From: Arundinibacter roseus
GTDB lineage: Bacteria > Bacteroidota > Bacteroidia > Cytophagales > Spirosomataceae
Assembly (NCBI RefSeq): GCF_004348825.1
Contig: NZ_SMJU01000009.1
Location: 62,001 to 126,000, forward strand
Direction: 5' to 3'
Length of the DNA stretch: 64,000 nt
Shown in pieces: positions 18,890 to 27,809 of the stretch; the stretch's first letter is position 1, and the number at the start of each line of letters is the position of its first letter. The notes beneath the pieces are model-generated. The model saw only the letters and a list, made by a program, of their open reading frames with translations, searched no databases and was not told where the DNA came from. A program made the position numbers and the translations under genes.

Positions 18890-19771
18890 TCAAAGTTTGT
18901 CAATTAAGAAGGCTATTTGCACAATTGGCAAATAGATAAACGAGCCAAACATAAGCTGCAATGCGGTTTTATCTGTACATTTTCGCATCAAGTGAAATGT
19001 TTGGGCAAGAAATAAAACTCCAAAAAGCGTAGCCACAAAGGCTGAATTTATTCCGGTCATACCCAATTTGTAGGGTAACCATCCGACGGGTAACAGAAAT
19101 AAAGTATAAATCATAATCTGAATTGTAGTATTCAGATCCTTGCCTCCCTGCGAAGGTAAGAGCTTAAAACCAGCCCGTTTATAGTCATCGTCCAAAACCC
19201 AGGCGATTGCCCAGAAATGAGGAAATTGCCAAAAAAATTGAATGGCAAACAAAATACCTGGTTCAAGTCCGAAATGATTTGTGGCAGCAACCCACCCTAT
19301 CATCGGGGGGAACGCCCCTGGAAACGCTCCTACAAAAACGGCAATTGGCCCTACCCTTTTCAATGGAGTATAAACAAAACCGTACAAGGTAAGTGATAAA
19401 GCAGCGAGAAGAGCAGTACTAATATTAAACCAAACAGAGAATATAAACAATGAAGTAATTCCAAGAAACAACGCCCATAGAATTGCTTCCTGTATCGTGA
19501 CTCGACCGCTTGGCAACGGACGATCCATTGTCCGTTTCATCAGTTTGTCAAGATCTTTCTCAATGATCTGATTTATGATATTTGCAGCTCCGGTTATTCC
19601 AATGGCGGCTACACAAAATAAAGAGAGCATGGCCCAATTAATTGTTGGCGTTGCCAGGCTATATCCGAAGGCACCAGAAAAAGCTACTAATGCAGCTAAT
19701 CTGAATTTAAGCAACTCAAAAAACGCTTTTGCTTTACTGCCAATGGAGGGTTCCCTTTCGGTAAGTATCAT
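18890..19771 (-). CDS. ctaB: protohaem IX farnesyltransferase (haem O synthase)
   Basis: UbiA-family membrane prenyltransferase that converts haem B to haem O. The two aspartate-rich motifs are NIINQIIEKDLDKLMKRTMDRP and DDDYKRAGFKLLP, and there are about nine membrane spans. The frame could open at a TTG at 19801, but the ATG at 19771 (MILTEREPSIG) gives 293 residues, a normal family length, and leaves a 19-bp gap to ctaA, so that start is preferred. Confidence 0.93.
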   Translation of the reverse strand: MILTEREPSIGSKAKAFFELLKFRLAALVAFSGAFGYSLATPTINWAMLSLFCVAAIGITGAANIINQIIEKDLDKLMKRTMDRPLPSGRVTIQEAILWALFLGITSLFIFSVWFNISTALLAALSLTLYGFVYTPLKRVGPIAVFVGAFPGAFPPMIGWVAATNHFGLEPGILFAIQFFWQFPHFWAIAWVLDDDYKRAGFKLLPSQGGKDLNTTIQIMIYTLFLLPVGWLPYKLGMTGINSAFVATLFGVLFLAQTFHLMRKCTDKTALQLMFGSFIYLPIVQIAFLIDKL

Positions 19772-19790
19772 AATAATTTTTTTAGTCTGT

Positions 19791-20822
19791 TTAGTTTTCA
19801 ATTACTGGTGCTAACCTGTCATCAAATGTCATTCGTGGATCTTCTACTCCGGCAGACACATTCAACCAAATCACAAACTGCAAACCAATAATCAGAATAC
19901 TCAAAGTCAAATGTATGGGCTGCGCAAAAGCAGGAACAGCCCAATAAGCCATGATAATGCCTGTGGCAATTTCCAGCATGAGAAAGGTTCCAACTACCTT
20001 AGCCAGCGTATAAAGCGTGCCGGGAAGCTGTAAGGATTTTCTCAACTGATACAGCATTAGCACATTTGCAGCCAAAATCACTAATGAAAAAGATCGATGT
20101 ATATAAAATGAAATCCCCATTTGATCGATCCATTGGTCCCGCGCAGCGTACCCGACTTTGGCGATTATCAGGTCCATTGCTTCTCTAACCTGCGTGCCAA
20201 GAATTATCTGGATCAAAGAAAGTGCGATAACTACGCCAAGAATTATCTTAACTCTACGCCTTTGAAGGACAACCTGCGGGATCAGAGTCTCAGCAAAAGA
20301 TTTGCTTACTACAAATAATAGGATAAATACGATAATAATTGCTACAACCATGTGTAGCGTAACCATTATTGGACTTAATTCAGTTGAAACGACCTTGGAT
20401 CCCAGCCAGCCCTGAAAACCTACTAAAATAAAAGCAAGCAGGCTAGCATAAAATTGCGAAGGACGATCTGATTTCAGATATGGAATTGAAGCAAGTAGTG
20501 TAGCAAAAATCAATAAACCAGTAAATGCCCCTAACAACCGATTTAAATACTCAATCCAGGTTTTTACCGCATTAAACTCTATTTCTCCTTTGAGCTTACT
20601 ACCATAAATCTCCTTATAATCTAATGGTAGCTGGGATACCTCCGTGGGAGGTATCCAGCTACCAAAACATTTGGGCCAATCGGGGCATCCCATACCAGCA
20701 CCAGTACTTCTAACAACTCCCCCTGCTACAATCAATAAGTAAACCGTCACTACGGTAAACAAAGCAAGGCGCCTGAAAATCCGGCTATGGGAAGGATTAA
20801 TGCGCGTTTTTGAATTGATCAT
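19791..20822 (-). CDS. ctaA: haem A synthase (COX15/CtaA)
   Basis: Membrane mono-oxygenase converting haem O to haem A. 343 residues from the ATG at 20822 (MINSKTRINPSH); the longer frame opens at a TTG and is less likely. The conserved GGVVRSTGAGMGCPDWPKCFG segment, VTLHMVVAI and IHRSFSLVILAANV carry the family cysteines and haem-ligand histidines. The start overlaps the 3' end of ctaD by 26 bp. Confidence 0.93.
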   Translation of the reverse strand: MINSKTRINPSHSRIFRRLALFTVVTVYLLIVAGGVVRSTGAGMGCPDWPKCFGSWIPPTEVSQLPLDYKEIYGSKLKGEIEFNAVKTWIEYLNRLLGAFTGLLIFATLLASIPYLKSDRPSQFYASLLAFILVGFQGWLGSKVVSTELSPIMVTLHMVVAIIIVFILLFVVSKSFAETLIPQVVLQRRRVKIILGVVIALSLIQIILGTQVREAMDLIIAKVGYAARDQWIDQMGISFYIHRSFSLVILAANVLMLYQLRKSLQLPGTLYTLAKVVGTFLMLEIATGIIMAYWAVPAFAQPIHLTLSILIIGLQFVIWLNVSAGVEDPRMTFDDRLAPVIEN

Positions 20823-22677
20823 TGAAATTTTGAGCCTCAATCTCAGCCTCCATCGCTATTTGCTCATTTTCATGAGGCAAGTTAGATTCAGGAGTTTGGG
20901 AATAAGGGATATTTTGGGGGATGAAATCCTGAGCTGAGCCAGGCTTGCTATAATCATACGACCACCGATATACAGCAGGTATGTCCCCTTCCCAGTTACC
21001 ATGCCCGGGGTTAATTGGGGCAGTCCATTCCAACGTATTTGAATTCCATGGATTCTGTGTTGCTTTCTTACCTTTGAAAATACTGTAAAAGAAATTCCAA
21101 ACAAAGATAAACTGCGCCAGAAACGAAAGAACAGCAGCAATAGTAATGAACATGTTAAGGTCTGTAAAAGACTTGCCAAAATCAAAACTTGTAAACTGAT
21201 AGTATCGACGAGGAAAACCAGCAATTCCAATATAGTGCATCGGGAAGAATACCAAATAAATGCCGATGAATGTAAGCCAGAAGTGGATTTGACCCATACG
21301 GTAGTTCATCATTCGTCCAAACATTTTTGGGAACCAATGATATACACCTGCAAAAAGTCCAAATGCAGAAGCTGCGCCCATTACTATGTGGAAGTGAGCT
21401 ACTACAAAATAGGTATCATGCAATTGAATGTCAAGTGCACTGTTTCCTAGAATAATACCAGTTAATCCACCAGTTACGAAGAATGACACCAGACCAATTG
21501 AAAACAACATGGCAGGGGTAAATATGATGTTTCCTTTCCAAAGTGTAGTAATGTAGTTAAAGGCTTTAACAGCAGATGGAACTGCAATAATCAAAGTCAG
21601 GAACATAAATACTGACCCCAGGAATGGATTCATACCCGTAACAAACATATGGTGTGCCCATACAATAAATGCAAGGAATGCAATCCCTAACATGGAAGCA
21701 ATCATGGCACGATAACCAAATATGGGTTTACGTGAATTGGTTGCAATAATCTCAGAGGTAATACCCAAAGCCGGCAAAAGTACGATGTATACTTCTGGAT
21801 GGCCAAGGAACCAGAACAGGTGCTGAAACAAGATAGGGCTACCACCTACATTTGGTAATGCTTCTCCGCCGATGTAGATTTCTGACAGGTAGAAGCTAGT
21901 TCCAAAATGACGGTCAAAAATCAGCAAAAGGGCTGCCGACAACAAAACTGGAAAAGAAATTAATCCTAAAATCGCTGTAATCAGGAACGCCCAAATAGTA
22001 AGAGGAAGACGACTAAATGTCATTCCCCGGGTTCTTAAATTTATAACCGTTGTAATGTAGTTAATACCTCCCAATAACTGTGAGACAATAAACAAAGCCA
22101 TACTTATTAACCAGAGCGTCATTCCCATTCCTGAACCTTCATGTGCCTGAGGTAAGGCGCTCAACGGTGGGTAAACTACCCAACCACCTGCTGCGGGACC
22201 GGTTTGTAAAAATAAGGAAGCAAACATGATGACACTAGCAGTAAAGAAGAACCAATAGGACAACATGTTTAAGAATCCGGATGCCATATCGCGGGCTCCA
22301 ATTTGTAGAGGAATCAAGAAATTACTGAAAGTACCACTCAAACCAGCAGTAAGTACAAAGAATACCATGATTGTACCATGCATAGTAACTAATGCAAGGT
22401 AAAAATTGGGATCCAATTTGCCTGCTTCGTCAATCCATTGTCCAAGCACCGGTCTTAGCCAGGAGATATCTGCCTGAGGAAAACCAAGTTGCAAACGGAA
22501 AACAACTGACATAGCAATTCCAATCATCGCCCAGAAAATACCAGTAATTAGATATTGCTTAGCGATAATTTTGTGATCTTCTGAGAAAACATACTTTCGC
22601 CAGAAGTTTAGCGGATCGTGGTGTACGTGTTCTTCGTGCTGCACATCCGCATGAATACCTGTTTCTACTGCTGACAT
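20797..22677 (-). CDS. ctaD: cytochrome c oxidase subunit I
   Basis: Catalytic subunit of the haem-copper oxidase with haem a, haem a3 and CuB. 626 residues, about 12 or more spans. Ligand motifs are intact: HGTIMVFF (low-spin haem), GHPEVYIVLLP (CuB His and the cross-linked Tyr), WAHHMFVTGM (CuB His pair) and HDTYFVVAHFHIVMG (haem a3 and low-spin haem). The N-terminus is His-rich (HADVQHEEHVHHD). Lies 33 bp after ctaC. Confidence 0.97.
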   Translation of the reverse strand: MSAVETGIHADVQHEEHVHHDPLNFWRKYVFSEDHKIIAKQYLITGIFWAMIGIAMSVVFRLQLGFPQADISWLRPVLGQWIDEAGKLDPNFYLALVTMHGTIMVFFVLTAGLSGTFSNFLIPLQIGARDMASGFLNMLSYWFFFTASVIMFASLFLQTGPAAGGWVVYPPLSALPQAHEGSGMGMTLWLISMALFIVSQLLGGINYITTVINLRTRGMTFSRLPLTIWAFLITAILGLISFPVLLSAALLLIFDRHFGTSFYLSEIYIGGEALPNVGGSPILFQHLFWFLGHPEVYIVLLPALGITSEIIATNSRKPIFGYRAMIASMLGIAFLAFIVWAHHMFVTGMNPFLGSVFMFLTLIIAVPSAVKAFNYITTLWKGNIIFTPAMLFSIGLVSFFVTGGLTGIILGNSALDIQLHDTYFVVAHFHIVMGAASAFGLFAGVYHWFPKMFGRMMNYRMGQIHFWLTFIGIYLVFFPMHYIGIAGFPRRYYQFTSFDFGKSFTDLNMFITIAAVLSFLAQFIFVWNFFYSIFKGKKATQNPWNSNTLEWTAPINPGHGNWEGDIPAVYRWSYDYSKPGSAQDFIPQNIPYSQTPESNLPHENEQIAMEAEIEAQNFNDQFKNAH

Positions 22678-22710
22678 TTTACTGTATTTTTTATAGGATT
22701 TTAGATTAAA

Positions 22711-23811
22711 TTAACGGAATGAAGCTGTCGTGCCTATCCCGGTAGTTTGGGCTGTTGTACTATCAGAAGGAGCGGCTTCGGGCATATACTTCATAGCTTT
22801 GGGCTTCAAATTATCTGGAACCTTCGCAAGGTACTCAGGATACGTTTCCAGGAAGGTTTTTTGCTCTGCACACCACTTACGGTAAGATGCTTCATCTTCA
22901 ACGATCAAACGAAGACGCATCGCGAAGTGTCCGCGACCGCAAACTTCTGTACAGGCAATCTCATAATCAAATGATGAATTACCCAATTCAGCACGCATTT
23001 CGGCGGTAGTTTTATCTGGTATGAACCAAAACTTTGTAGGCATTCCGGGAACAGCGTCCATTTTAACCCGCATGTGAGGTATAAACACGCTGTGCAGTAC
23101 ATCCCGTGCTCTGATTTTCAGTAAAACAGGCTTATCAACAGGTACATGAAGTTCTGAAACACTGATAAAGTCATCAAATGAATTTTCATCAGACAAATCC
23201 AAACCCATTTCATTTTGACTATCGATCAACTTGTAATTGTAATTGCCAAGTTTGTTATTGTCAACACCAGGATAACGAACATACCATCCAAATTGCTTAC
23301 CCATGATTTCAAAAACCTCAGAATCCTTGGGGGCATCAGAGGTAATATCAGACCATGCCTTCCAGCCAGTAAATACGAGCAAAGCCATTACAATCGCAGG
23401 AATCACAGTCCAAATAAGTTCCAACTTATGATTTTCTGGATAAAACGTTGCCTTATTACCTTTTTTATACTGATACTTCCAGGAGAAATAGAAGATAAGG
23501 AAGTTAACTATAAAGAATGCAATGGTAAGAATTGCCATTGAAAACCAAAAGAGGTCGTCAGTTCTTCTTCCATGGATCGAGGAGGCCTCTGGAAGAAAAT
23601 CCTTCTCAGCACTATAATAGGACCATATAAAGCCGACAAAGCTCAAAACCAGAAAGGCCATAAACATCCATGCGTTCCAGCTATTTCCCTCGGGTTTAGA
23701 AGAATCTTCACTACCAGCATCCACTCCTTTCAACACGTTTTGTAGTCTGGAAACTACCAGAATGGTCAATCCCAGAAAAACAACAATAAGTATTCCAACT
23801 ATGTAAGTCAT
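22711..23811 (-). CDS. ctaC: cytochrome c oxidase subunit II
   Basis: Subunit II with the CuA centre that accepts electrons from cytochrome c. 366 residues. The CuA motif CTEVCGRGHFAM is complete, and the upstream ligand His is in VLHSVFIPHMRVKMD. Besides the two usual helices there are two extra N-terminal spans (YIVGILIVVFLGLTILVV; AWMFMAFLVLSFVGFIWSY). No haem c motif is present, so it is aa3-type and not caa3-type; ActA/ActE would supply electrons. Confidence 0.95.
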   Translation of the reverse strand: MTYIVGILIVVFLGLTILVVSRLQNVLKGVDAGSEDSSKPEGNSWNAWMFMAFLVLSFVGFIWSYYSAEKDFLPEASSIHGRRTDDLFWFSMAILTIAFFIVNFLIFYFSWKYQYKKGNKATFYPENHKLELIWTVIPAIVMALLVFTGWKAWSDITSDAPKDSEVFEIMGKQFGWYVRYPGVDNNKLGNYNYKLIDSQNEMGLDLSDENSFDDFISVSELHVPVDKPVLLKIRARDVLHSVFIPHMRVKMDAVPGMPTKFWFIPDKTTAEMRAELGNSSFDYEIACTEVCGRGHFAMRLRLIVEDEASYRKWCAEQKTFLETYPEYLAKVPDNLKPKAMKYMPEAAPSDSTTAQTTGIGTTASFR

Positions 23812-23832
23812 GATATTTGGTTATTATTCAAA

Positions 23833-25128
23833 TTATGCAATATCGTGATGCAATGATTCTTCCAGCATAGGATGGTTTTTAGGAATCAAATTAGCTTTCG
23901 CAAGCTGAGCTGATACAAACCAGATAAATGCACAGGTGAACAGAATGATGAATCCGAATTCCACTGGACCAAATCCTGCATTTGCTCCTACCGTACCGGG
24001 CATTATGTTGGTATAAAAATCAAAATAATGGCCGATCAAAACGCTCCAGCAAGCCACCTTCAAAATAGAGTGTGTTGCTTTTGCGTCTCTTGTCATTAAA
24101 ACTAGGAATGGAAAGAAAAAGTTTAAGAAAAGATTGATGAAAAATGGAGCCTTAAATATGCCTCCAAAGCCGGTAAATCGTTCTTTGTAATATATTGTTT
24201 CCTCTGGTAGGTTGGCATAGTAAATCAACAGAAACTGGGCAAACCATACATAGGTCCAGAAAATACTAAATGCGAACACAAATTTACCTAAATCCCGAAG
24301 ATGACTCGAGTTTACTGCTTTTAGATAACCCATTTCACGCAGTGTTACAACTGTAAGCGTGATAACTGCCAGGCCACTTACGTGCCAGCTTGCCAGTGTA
24401 TACCATCCAAACATGGTACTAAACCAGTGGGTATCTATTGACATAACAAAATCCCAGGCTGACGTTGAAGATGTTACAGCAAAAACCACCAGGAAAGCTG
24501 TTCCAAATTTAACTGACTTGTTGTACATGTCAACACCGCCAATTTCGTCTTCCTGCAAAGAGGCATTCCGAATTACTTTCCAGAGCATGTACCAGGAAAC
24601 AAAGTAAAATACAAGACGCGCCAGGAAAAACGGCGTATTCAAAAAGCCTTGCTTACCTGCGATAATTGGATCGTACTCAGGACCTCCGACTTCATATAGA
24701 CCTTCGTGAGTCCAATGAAAAAGATCATGACCAGCTGCAAAAAAGGTAATCAACATGATTATCCCAGTTACAGGAAGAAATGCAGGCATTGCTTCGGGAA
24801 TCCGTTTGAATACTACTGACCAGCCGGATTGTGCCAGGTAATTATACGAGATAAAAAACAATCCAATAACTGAGATACCTGTAAAATATACTGAGTTCAC
24901 CCAGATATTTGCCCAAATTCTAGTCATCCAATTGCTAGTGTGATGAGCAGCCCCCTCGGCATGTTCTGCCCCATGAGCTGCTTCGTGCCCTGACCCATTA
25001 GCCAGCAGAAAAGCTCCAATAAGTACCAAAGCCAATCCTATGGCTCCGCCTATTAGTAGTTTTTGTTTTGCGCCCGAAGTAAATTCAAAGCGTTCTTCAA
25101 TGGAAGGTATCGAATGTGCTGATGCCAT
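23833..25128 (-). CDS. actF: alternative complex III subunit ActF
   Basis: Quinol:cytochrome c oxidoreductase membrane subunit, related to ActC/NrfD. 431 residues with about ten hydrophobic spans, preceded by a His/Ala-rich loop (HEAAHGAEHAEGAAHH). It is the last act gene, 21 bp ahead of ctaC, consistent with the ACIII-oxidase supercomplex known from Bacteroidota. Confidence 0.9.
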   Translation of the reverse strand: MASAHSIPSIEERFEFTSGAKQKLLIGGAIGLALVLIGAFLLANGSGHEAAHGAEHAEGAAHHTSNWMTRIWANIWVNSVYFTGISVIGLFFISYNYLAQSGWSVVFKRIPEAMPAFLPVTGIIMLITFFAAGHDLFHWTHEGLYEVGGPEYDPIIAGKQGFLNTPFFLARLVFYFVSWYMLWKVIRNASLQEDEIGGVDMYNKSVKFGTAFLVVFAVTSSTSAWDFVMSIDTHWFSTMFGWYTLASWHVSGLAVITLTVVTLREMGYLKAVNSSHLRDLGKFVFAFSIFWTYVWFAQFLLIYYANLPEETIYYKERFTGFGGIFKAPFFINLFLNFFFPFLVLMTRDAKATHSILKVACWSVLIGHYFDFYTNIMPGTVGANAGFGPVEFGFIILFTCAFIWFVSAQLAKANLIPKNHPMLEESLHHDIA

Positions 25129-25158
25129 TATAAATTTTGTTACTCTGTTTTCGATGAA

Positions 25159-25767
25159 TTAAGAATCTTTCTGGAGCTTTTGTACATAATGTACAACTTT
25201 CCAGCGCTCTTCAGGATCCAATTGAGAGCCATGGGGCCACATGCGGCCTTTTCCATGAGTTATTACGTGGAAAATATGACCGCCATTCATTCCTAAATAA
25301 GCATCTGCTTTGTAATTAGGAACACCTTTATACGCTTTGCCAACCAATCCATCACCAGCGCCACCTTCTCCGTGACAGTGCTGACAATATCTTTCATAAA
25401 GTACCTTCCCTTCTGCCAGTGCCTTTTCATTTAAGGGAACTGGATTAGTCAGAGTCCGTTCTGCAATAGAAATGCTATCTTTTGGTACATTATATACCAT
25501 GATATCAACATTGGCAGAATCTCCGGAACCAAAAGATGTATTGTAGTTACGACGGGAAACTGTACCATCTACTGGTTTCCGCATGTTCAATCCCATCGGA
25601 TTAAGAGGGTGTTCATCTACTTGCCGAAAGGGCTCATATCCTACCGATTGGTACATATTAGGCGCAAATTCCAGACCGGTACTTTGAGGATCTCGATTGC
25701 AACTAGTGATAGCGGTTGCTAAAAAAGCAAAGGCCAGAACGTAGCTATATTTATTTTGAAAATTCAT
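25159..25767 (-). CDS. actE: alternative complex III subunit ActE, monohaem cytochrome c lipoprotein
   Basis: 202 residues. Signal peptide with lipobox (FLATAITSC) makes it a lipoprotein. One haem-binding CQHCH, with a candidate distal Met in GKGRMWPHGSQLDPEERW. It passes electrons from ActA towards the oxidase. 12 bp downstream of actD. Confidence 0.92.
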   Translation of the reverse strand: MNFQNKYSYVLAFAFLATAITSCNRDPQSTGLEFAPNMYQSVGYEPFRQVDEHPLNPMGLNMRKPVDGTVSRRNYNTSFGSGDSANVDIMVYNVPKDSISIAERTLTNPVPLNEKALAEGKVLYERYCQHCHGEGGAGDGLVGKAYKGVPNYKADAYLGMNGGHIFHVITHGKGRMWPHGSQLDPEERWKVVHYVQKLQKDS

Positions 25768-25779
25768 TATCCGGATTAA

Positions 25780-26307
25780 TTAGAATTGTTTGATGTTCAC
25801 TTCTTCGGCTCCTGAGTCTTTCAAAACCTGTGAAATTTGCTCTTCCGTAAGCTTGTTTTTACCCAGTTCAATAGCCATAACAAACTTATTATCCGTTGAA
25901 CGTGGGTCAAACATGTTCGGGTTAACCCCGGGACCCAAATTATTGGTGACCAAAAAAGTCCCTACCATTCCAAAGGCAGTAAAAAGTACAGTCAACTCAA
26001 AGGTAACAGGAATATAATTTGGGATAGAAATCGGATCTTTCCCGCCAACAATCATAGGCCAGTCGATACCCATTGTCCAGATGGTAAGGCATAAAGCACA
26101 AATACACCCAGTAACTCCAAACATAAATGCTGCAATACCGATTCGGGTACGAGAATGCCCAAGAGCCTCATCCATTCCGTGAATTGCAAATGGAGAATAT
26201 ACTTCTGAAATTTTCACACCTGCTTTCCTGATTTTGGAAATTGCATGCAAAATCACTTCATCATCATCGTATACTCCAACTAAATATTTTCCGTGTAAAT
26301 CAGCCAT
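25780..26307 (-). CDS. actD: alternative complex III subunit ActD (DUF3341)
   Basis: 175 residues, two membrane spans (IAAFMFGVTGCICALCLTIW; TFELTVLFTAFGMVGTFLV) and the family segment VYSPFAIHGMDEALGHSRTRIG. Structural membrane subunit of ACIII. Between actC and actE with gaps of 20 and 12 bp. Confidence 0.92.
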   Translation of the reverse strand: MADLHGKYLVGVYDDDEVILHAISKIRKAGVKISEVYSPFAIHGMDEALGHSRTRIGIAAFMFGVTGCICALCLTIWTMGIDWPMIVGGKDPISIPNYIPVTFELTVLFTAFGMVGTFLVTNNLGPGVNPNMFDPRSTDNKFVMAIELGKNKLTEEQISQVLKDSGAEEVNIKQF

Positions 26308-26327
26308 AACTCGTGTTCAATTGTAAA

Positions 26328-27755
26328 TTATTCAGCGTCTTTATTAAATGTAGGATTAGCCACTCTTTCGCCTTTGGCAACCCCTGCAACTTTGGCCGGC
26401 AATTTTTCAGAAGATGATCTGATTACAGATTTTACCTCTGCCATATTTATTACGGGCAGGTATTTTGAGAATAGCAGGAATAAGGTAAAGAAGAAACCAA
26501 AAGAGAATATATAATCACCAATGTCATACATCGTAGGCGAGAACATTGCCCAACTTGATGGTAGGTAGTCACGGTGTAGTGAAGTAACAATAATTACAAA
26601 CCGCTCGAACCACATACCGATGTTTACAATTACCGATATAAAGAAGGTCCATGTCACGCTCCGACGAATACTACGTGACCAGAACAACTGAGGAGAAATT
26701 ACATTACAGGTCATCATCGTCCAGTATGCCCACCAATAAGGCCCTGTGGCACGATTGATAAATGCGTAGCTTTCATATTCTACTCCTGAATACCAGGCAA
26801 TGAAAAACTCGGTAAGGTAAGCTACTCCAACAATAGATCCGGTCAATGTAATTACCTTATTCATGGATTCTATATGTTCCAGCGTAATGTAGTCTTCCAG
26901 TCGATAGACAACCCGGGTAATCAACATCAAGTTTTGAACCATTGCAAAGCCCGAGAAAATCGCCCCTGCAACAAAGTAGGGAGGGAAAATCGTAGTGTGC
27001 CAGCCCGGAATTACGGAGGTAGCAAAGTCCATACTTACAATTGTGTGTACAGAGAGTACCAAAGGTGTGGAAAGACCGGCCAGAATAAGGCTTATGTATT
27101 CATAACGAGCCCATGTTTTGGCAGAGCCATTCCAACCCATTGCGAGTGTTCCGTAGATATATCGGGAAACCTTGTTTTGTGCACGGTCACGGATTGTGGC
27201 CAAATCGGGAATTAAACCAATATACCAAAACACTAATGATACTGAAAAGTAAGTACTAATGGCAAATACGTCCCATACCAGTGGTGAGTTAAAATTAACC
27301 CATAGAGATCCGAAAGCATTGGGAAGTGGCAGAGCCCAATAGGCTAACCATGGACGACCCATGTGCATAAGAATGAAAGACGCAGCACAGAGTACGGCAA
27401 AAATCGTCATTGCTTCCGCCGCACGGTTAATGGAAGTTCTCCATTTCTGTCTGAAAAGCAGCAAAATCGCAGAAATGAGCGTACCAGCATGTCCTATACC
27501 TACCCACCATACGAAGTTTGTAATATCCCAGGCCCATCCCACAGTTTTATTTAAGCCCCAAACGCCAAGACCTTCCCACCAGGTCCAAAAAAGGCAGGCC
27601 GTACCGTAGGCAAGAACAATCACCGAAATAGTGAATGCAATTTTCCATTCTTTGGTGGGTTTACCTTCTACCTGACGGCATATATCCTCCGTTACATCGG
27701 CGTACGTCTTTCCGCCAGTTATGAGCGGCGGTCTCACGGATGAAGTAACATGCAT
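26328..27755 (-). CDS. actC: alternative complex III subunit ActC (NrfD/PsrC family)
   Basis: 475 residues with about ten transmembrane helices; recognised by WAWDITNFVWWVGIGHAGTLISA near the N-terminus and RAAEAMTIFAVLCA. It binds the quinol at the membrane side and contacts ActB. It lies 54 bp after actB and 20 bp before actD. Confidence 0.93.
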   Translation of the reverse strand: MHVTSSVRPPLITGGKTYADVTEDICRQVEGKPTKEWKIAFTISVIVLAYGTACLFWTWWEGLGVWGLNKTVGWAWDITNFVWWVGIGHAGTLISAILLLFRQKWRTSINRAAEAMTIFAVLCAASFILMHMGRPWLAYWALPLPNAFGSLWVNFNSPLVWDVFAISTYFSVSLVFWYIGLIPDLATIRDRAQNKVSRYIYGTLAMGWNGSAKTWARYEYISLILAGLSTPLVLSVHTIVSMDFATSVIPGWHTTIFPPYFVAGAIFSGFAMVQNLMLITRVVYRLEDYITLEHIESMNKVITLTGSIVGVAYLTEFFIAWYSGVEYESYAFINRATGPYWWAYWTMMTCNVISPQLFWSRSIRRSVTWTFFISVIVNIGMWFERFVIIVTSLHRDYLPSSWAMFSPTMYDIGDYIFSFGFFFTLFLLFSKYLPVINMAEVKSVIRSSSEKLPAKVAGVAKGERVANPTFNKDAE

Positions 27756-27809
27756 ACGACTGTAAGTTATATTGAATTAATGTTCGATTTACTTTACAAA
27801 TACAAATTA

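Noticed and set aside
27361-27609. Plus-strand frames within the act genes
   Set aside because: Shadows of the conserved membrane protein genes on the opposite strand.
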